A DNA stretch of 8,563 nt, from NCBI GenBank assembly GCA_013152625.1, contig JAADFY010000025.1, positions 1 to 8,563 of the forward strand, read 5' to 3'. Within the stretch, counting starts at the first letter, position 1. Each line of letters starts with the position of its first letter. A program made the translations under genes and the position numbers. The notes beneath the pieces were generated by a model. The model ran no database searches and was not told the origin of the DNA. It saw nothing but the letters and a program-made list of their open reading frames with translations. The stretch is from Alphaproteobacteria bacterium. Lineage in GTDB: Bacteria > Pseudomonadota > Alphaproteobacteria > Rhizobiales > Devosiaceae. Below, piece after piece: positions 5,888-8,563 of the stretch.

Positions 5888-6499
5888 AATCACATGGCCC
5901 CCGGCGAGAAATATCGCCCAGATCCCCACTGGTGCCGCCGCCAGCAGCACCGCCGGCACCCGAATGATCAGGGAACGGAACCGCCAGATCAGAAACACCG
6001 CCAGTCCCAGCCCCAAAATCAGGTCCAGAGGCCGCATGATGGCGCCGAAATAAGCGTCCTCATAATAAGAGACCGGCGAATTGAAAATCCACGAACTCAG
6101 CGGCCAGAAATTGGGCCGGGCGTCGGAGGCATGGGTCAGGAAATCAACGGTCATATGCAGGAGCGCCGACACGGAAAACGCAAACAGGGCAAACCCGTAT
6201 CCCGCCATGCGTCCACCCCGCCGCCACAGCCAGACGGCCAGGCCCAGAATGACAATGAACGCCGGAATCGAATTGATCGAGATATCGAATGTGCGCCAGG
6301 GTTCGTTCCAGTACCAGCCGTCCGGCTTGACCCACAAATTGACCGGCCCCACCCCCGGCAGCCGCGACACAGCCACCATGACAAACATGGAAATGTCGGG
6401 AAACAGGCCGCCAAACCACCCCGCAGCAATTTGCAAGCGGGTCTGGCCGGGGCGCGTGGTCACCACCGCGCCGATCAGAATATGTGTGCTGGTCATCAT
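5885..6499 (-). CDS. Membrane protein resembling YdjM-type putative metal-dependent hydrolases
   Basis: This 204-residue protein has an N-terminal STHILIG (4-10) with His6, a GGLFPDISMF motif (30-39) with Pro34-Asp35, and a core LLHMTVDFLTHASDARPNFW (113-132) holding His115, Asp119, His123 and Asp126. This spacing of His and Asp is like the PF04307 (YdjM) inner-membrane putative hydrolases and like alphaproteobacterial relatives that databases often label, doubtfully, as CobQ-like. The strongly conserved-looking FWPLSSWIFNSPVSYY (131-146) follows. Four or five hydrophobic segments (about 22-45, 77-92, 103-120, 157-173, 180-198) predict an inner-membrane location. ATG 6499 is chosen because GGAGG (6512-6508, minus strand) lies 8 nt upstream; longer in-frame extension to 6643 has no family likeness. 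Substrate and activity are unknown. It diverges from uvrC, and no functional link between the two is evident. Confidence 0.7.
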   Translation of the reverse strand: MMTSTHILIGAVVTTRPGQTRLQIAAGWFGGLFPDISMFVMVAVSRLPGVGPVNLWVKPDGWYWNEPWRTFDISINSIPAFIVILGLAVWLWRRGGRMAGYGFALFAFSVSALLHMTVDFLTHASDARPNFWPLSSWIFNSPVSYYEDAYFGAIMRPLDLILGLGLAVFLIWRFRSLIIRVPAVLLAAAPVGIWAIFLAGGHVI

Positions 6500-6663
6500 G
6501 GTGCCGGCCTCCAGGCCGCGCACATTAGGGGCACCACCCCAATAAAACCACCCGACAAACGATGAGTTGATCGGCCCCGGGGTCTGGCCCCGCGTCCTGT
6601 GGCCGACCGGCCGGTTACGGGTGTATATGTCAACGACAACCAATCACACCCGGAACACCAATT
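6500..6663. other. Divergent region between the membrane-protein gene and uvrC
   Basis: This 164-bp region should carry promoters for both genes. A perfect TTGACA (6633-6628, minus strand) could be a -35 for the membrane-protein gene, but no TATAAT-like hexamer lies at the right distance. A small GC-rich dyad, CGGGG (6578-6582) with CCCCG (6588-6592), lies in the probable uvrC leader, overlapping the palindrome CCCCGGGG (6575-6582). No LexA-type SOS box could be recognised, although the alphaproteobacterial GTTC-N7-GTTC form was looked for. Confidence 0.4.
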
Positions 6664-8563
6664 GTGGCCAAAACCGCCGGAAAACAACAACCCGGAAACT
6701 CTGACACCCTGGAAACCGGTCCGCGCATTATTTCCGAGTTTGTGGCCGGACTGCCCGCCTCTCCGGGGGTTTATCGGATGCTCGATGAGCACGGCGCCGC
6801 CATTTATGTGGGCAAGGCGCGCAATCTGAAAGCCCGGGTGTCCAGTTACACAAGGCTGGAAGGCAATTCGGTTCGCATCGCCCGCATGATTTCGGTCACC
6901 CGGTCCATGGAGTTTGTCACCACCGGCACTGAAAGCGAGGCATTGTTGCTGGAGGCCAACCTGATCAAGCGGTTGCGTCCCCGTTTTAATGTCCTCCTGC
7001 GCGACGACAAGAGTTTTCCCTATATCCTGATCGCCACCGGCCATCCCGCCGCCGAAATCACAAAGCATCGCGGCACCCGCCGTCGTCCGGGCAAATATTT
7101 CGGCCCGTTTGCCTCCGTGGTTGCGGTAAATCGAACCATCAATGCGCTGCAAAAGGCGTTCTTGTTGCGAAACTGCTCGGATAGTTTTTATCAAAGCCGC
7201 ACCCGGCCCTGCCTGCAACACCAGATCAAGCGCTGCGCCGCCCCGTGTACCGGTGAGATCGATCTGGCCGATTATGCCACGCTGGTGGCCAACGCCCTGG
7301 ATGTGCTGGCGGGCCGCTCCACCAAGGTGCAGACCGAACTGGCCGCACAAATGAATAAAGCCGCCGCCGGCCTCGATTTTGAGCGCGCCGCCCTGCTCCG
7401 GGATCGGCTTTCGGCGCTGGCCATGATTCAGGGTCAGGGCGGCATGAGCGCCGGAAACATCGCCGAGGCCGACATATTCGCCATTCACCATGAGGCCGGT
7501 CAGTTTTGTGTCCAGGTGTTTTTCTTTCGCGCCCACCAGAACTGGGGCAACCACGCCTTTTACCCAAGGGCCGACAAATCCCTGTCGGAAGCCGAGGTTC
7601 TCGCCCCGTTTCTTATCCAGTTTTACGAAAACCGCACCCCGCCGGCCCACGTGCTGCTTTCCCACCCGATTGCCGATCCCGCTCTGGCCGCCGAAGCCCT
7701 AAGCCTGCGCCGGGGGGCAAAAGTTCACCTCAAAACCCCCGCCCGCGGCGAAAAGCGCCAACTGGTGGAGCATGCCGCCGCCAATGCCCGCGAGGCCCTG
7801 GGGCGCAAGCTGGCCGAAACATCCTCCCACAAGGAATTACTCAAAGGCGTGGCCCGGGTATTTGGACTTGAAACACCCCCCCGCCGGATAGAAGTCTATG
7901 ACAATTCACACATTCAGGGCGCCCATGCGGTGGGGGCCATGATCGTGTCCGGGCCCGAGGGCCTGTCGAAAAAACATTATCGGACCTTCAACATCAAATC
8001 GGCCGATCTGGCCCCCGGCGATGATTTTGGCTATATGCGCGAAGTGCTCACCCGCCGATTCAAAAGACTGGCAAAAGAGGGTCGGCTGGAGGCCGATGAG
8101 GACACCGACACGCTGCCCGACTGGCCCGATCTGGTGGTGATCGATGGTGGTCGGGGCCAGCTTGGTGCGGTGCGCGAGACCCTCGGCCAACTCGATTTGC
8201 CGAAAACCGTTACCCTTGTCGGCATTGCCAAAGGCGAAGACCGCGATGCGGGCCGGGAGAATTTCTATCTTGTCGGTCGCCCCCCGTTCATGCTTCCGGC
8301 CCGCGACCCGGTGCTTTATTTTCTGCAGCGCCTGCGCGACGAGGCCCACCGGTTTGCCATTGGCAGCCACCGGGCCCGGCGCTCCAGACAGATCACTTCG
8401 AACCCCCTCGATCAGATCGAAGGCATCGGCGCCCGGCGTAAACGCGCGCTGCTCAACCATTTTGGCTCGGCCAAGGCCGTGTCCCGGGCCGCCCTCGCCG
8501 ATCTGACCGCCATTGAAGGCATATCGGGGGAACTGGCCCGGCGCATTTACGATCATTTCAATC
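6664..8563 (+). CDS. uvrC: Excinuclease ABC subunit C, cut by the right edge
   Basis: UvrC makes the two incisions around a DNA lesion in nucleotide excision repair, acting with UvrA and UvrB. About 633 residues are visible, ending at RRIYDHFN, so only a few C-terminal codons should lie beyond the window. Domains in order: GIY-YIG nuclease with PGVY (34-37), IYVGKAR (47-53) and TESEALLLEANLIKR (89-103); four cysteines 171, 183, 191 and 195, with the same spacing as the Fe-S ligands reported for E. coli UvrC; a UVR UvrB-binding motif (about 222-250); the RNase H-like nuclease with Asp413 in VYDNSHIQG, Asp494 in VIDGGRGQL and His562 in DEAHRFAI; and a helix-hairpin-helix region (about 580-633). 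GTG 6664 is the first start codon after the in-frame TGA at 6568 and has GGAA 8 nt upstream. No internal damage is seen. Confidence 0.97.
   Translation, partial: MAKTAGKQQPGNSDTLETGPRIISEFVAGLPASPGVYRMLDEHGAAIYVGKARNLKARVSSYTRLEGNSVRIARMISVTRSMEFVTTGTESEALLLEANLIKRLRPRFNVLLRDDKSFPYILIATGHPAAEITKHRGTRRRPGKYFGPFASVVAVNRTINALQKAFLLRNCSDSFYQSRTRPCLQHQIKRCAAPCTGEIDLADYATLVANALDVLAGRSTKVQTELAAQMNKAAAGLDFERAALLRDRLSALAMIQGQGGMSAGNIAEADIFAIHHEAGQFCVQVFFFRAHQNWGNHAFYPRADKSLSEAEVLAPFLIQFYENRTPPAHVLLSHPIADPALAAEALSLRRGAKVHLKTPARGEKRQLVEHAAANAREALGRKLAETSSHKELLKGVARVFGLETPPRRIEVYDNSHIQGAHAVGAMIVSGPEGLSKKHYRTFNIKSADLAPGDDFGYMREVLTRRFKRLAKEGRLEADEDTDTLPDWPDLVVIDGGRGQLGAVRETLGQLDLPKTVTLVGIAKGEDRDAGRENFYLVGRPPFMLPARDPVLYFLQRLRDEAHRFAIGSHRARRSRQITSNPLDQIEGIGARRKRALLNHFGSAKAVSRAALADLTAIEGISGELARRIYDHFN

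Noticed and set aside
5894..6565. A 223-codon plus-strand open frame opposite the membrane-protein gene
   Set aside because: Its translation is dominated by His, Gln, Pro and Arg, as expected for the reverse complement of a hydrophobic gene. The minus-strand gene has a good ribosome site, a conserved motif core and membrane helices.
6627..6704. A 25-codon plus-strand frame starting ATG and overlapping the uvrC start; possible leader peptide
   Set aside because: It has no ribosome site and is rich in Thr, Asn and Arg without a pattern that suggests attenuation. The uvrC frame itself has a GTG with a suitable ribosome site at 6664.
6496..7665. A 389-codon minus-strand open frame opposite uvrC
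   Set aside because: It lies antisense to a clearly recognisable uvrC and overlaps the start of the membrane-protein gene. High GC at third codon positions readily produces such antisense frames, and its translation resembles no family I know.
7906..8556. A 216-codon minus-strand open frame opposite the uvrC C-terminal half
   Set aside because: The plus strand here encodes the UvrC nuclease and helix-hairpin-helix domains without a break, so this is an antisense shadow.

Overview
This window looks like ordinary chromosomal housekeeping DNA from a GC-rich alphaproteobacterium, most probably of the order Hyphomicrobiales (Rhizobiales). The reasons are the gene order (ybjN, ubiK-like gene, divergent lgt, midA, pgeF, prs, and a separate uvrC), which from memory is typical of that order; the heavy use of GTG starts and overlapping genes; and a full CtrA-type site (TTAA-N7-TTAACCAT), a cell-cycle signal of alphaproteobacteria. 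I cannot name a genus from sequence alone.

Layout. Bases 1-438 (minus) hold a YbjN-family gene that ends about 20 residues earlier than I expect for the family, at a TAG where relatives have a conserved Trp. Bases 439-723 are non-coding and carry the CtrA-type site, two near-matches to the DnaA box and some inverted repeats. Bases 724-990 (minus) encode a short coiled-coil UbiK/BMFP-type protein. A 142-bp divergent region leads into a plus-strand operon, lgt (1133-1942), midA (1935-2993) and pgeF (2990-3772), whose genes overlap by 8 and 4 bases. After a 99-bp gap come prs (3872-4804) and, 29 bp on, a secreted DUF1176-type protein (4834-5874). Its stop codon faces that of a convergent minus-strand gene (5885-6499) for a small membrane protein resembling the YdjM/PF04307 putative metal-dependent hydrolases. 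Divergent from that gene is uvrC (6664 to the right edge), which is complete except for its last few codons.

Functionally the genes serve the cell envelope (lgt: lipoprotein lipidation; pgeF: peptidoglycan quality control), respiration and quinone supply (midA: complex I assembly in homologues; ubiK: ubiquinone biosynthesis accessory factor), nucleotide synthesis (prs) and DNA repair (uvrC). I found no mobile element, CRISPR array, tRNA or rRNA, toxin-antitoxin pair or defence locus. The points most worth a second look are the shortened ybjN, the CtrA/DnaA-like cluster upstream of it, and the pairing of prs with a DUF1176 gene. No previously undescribed system is visible.
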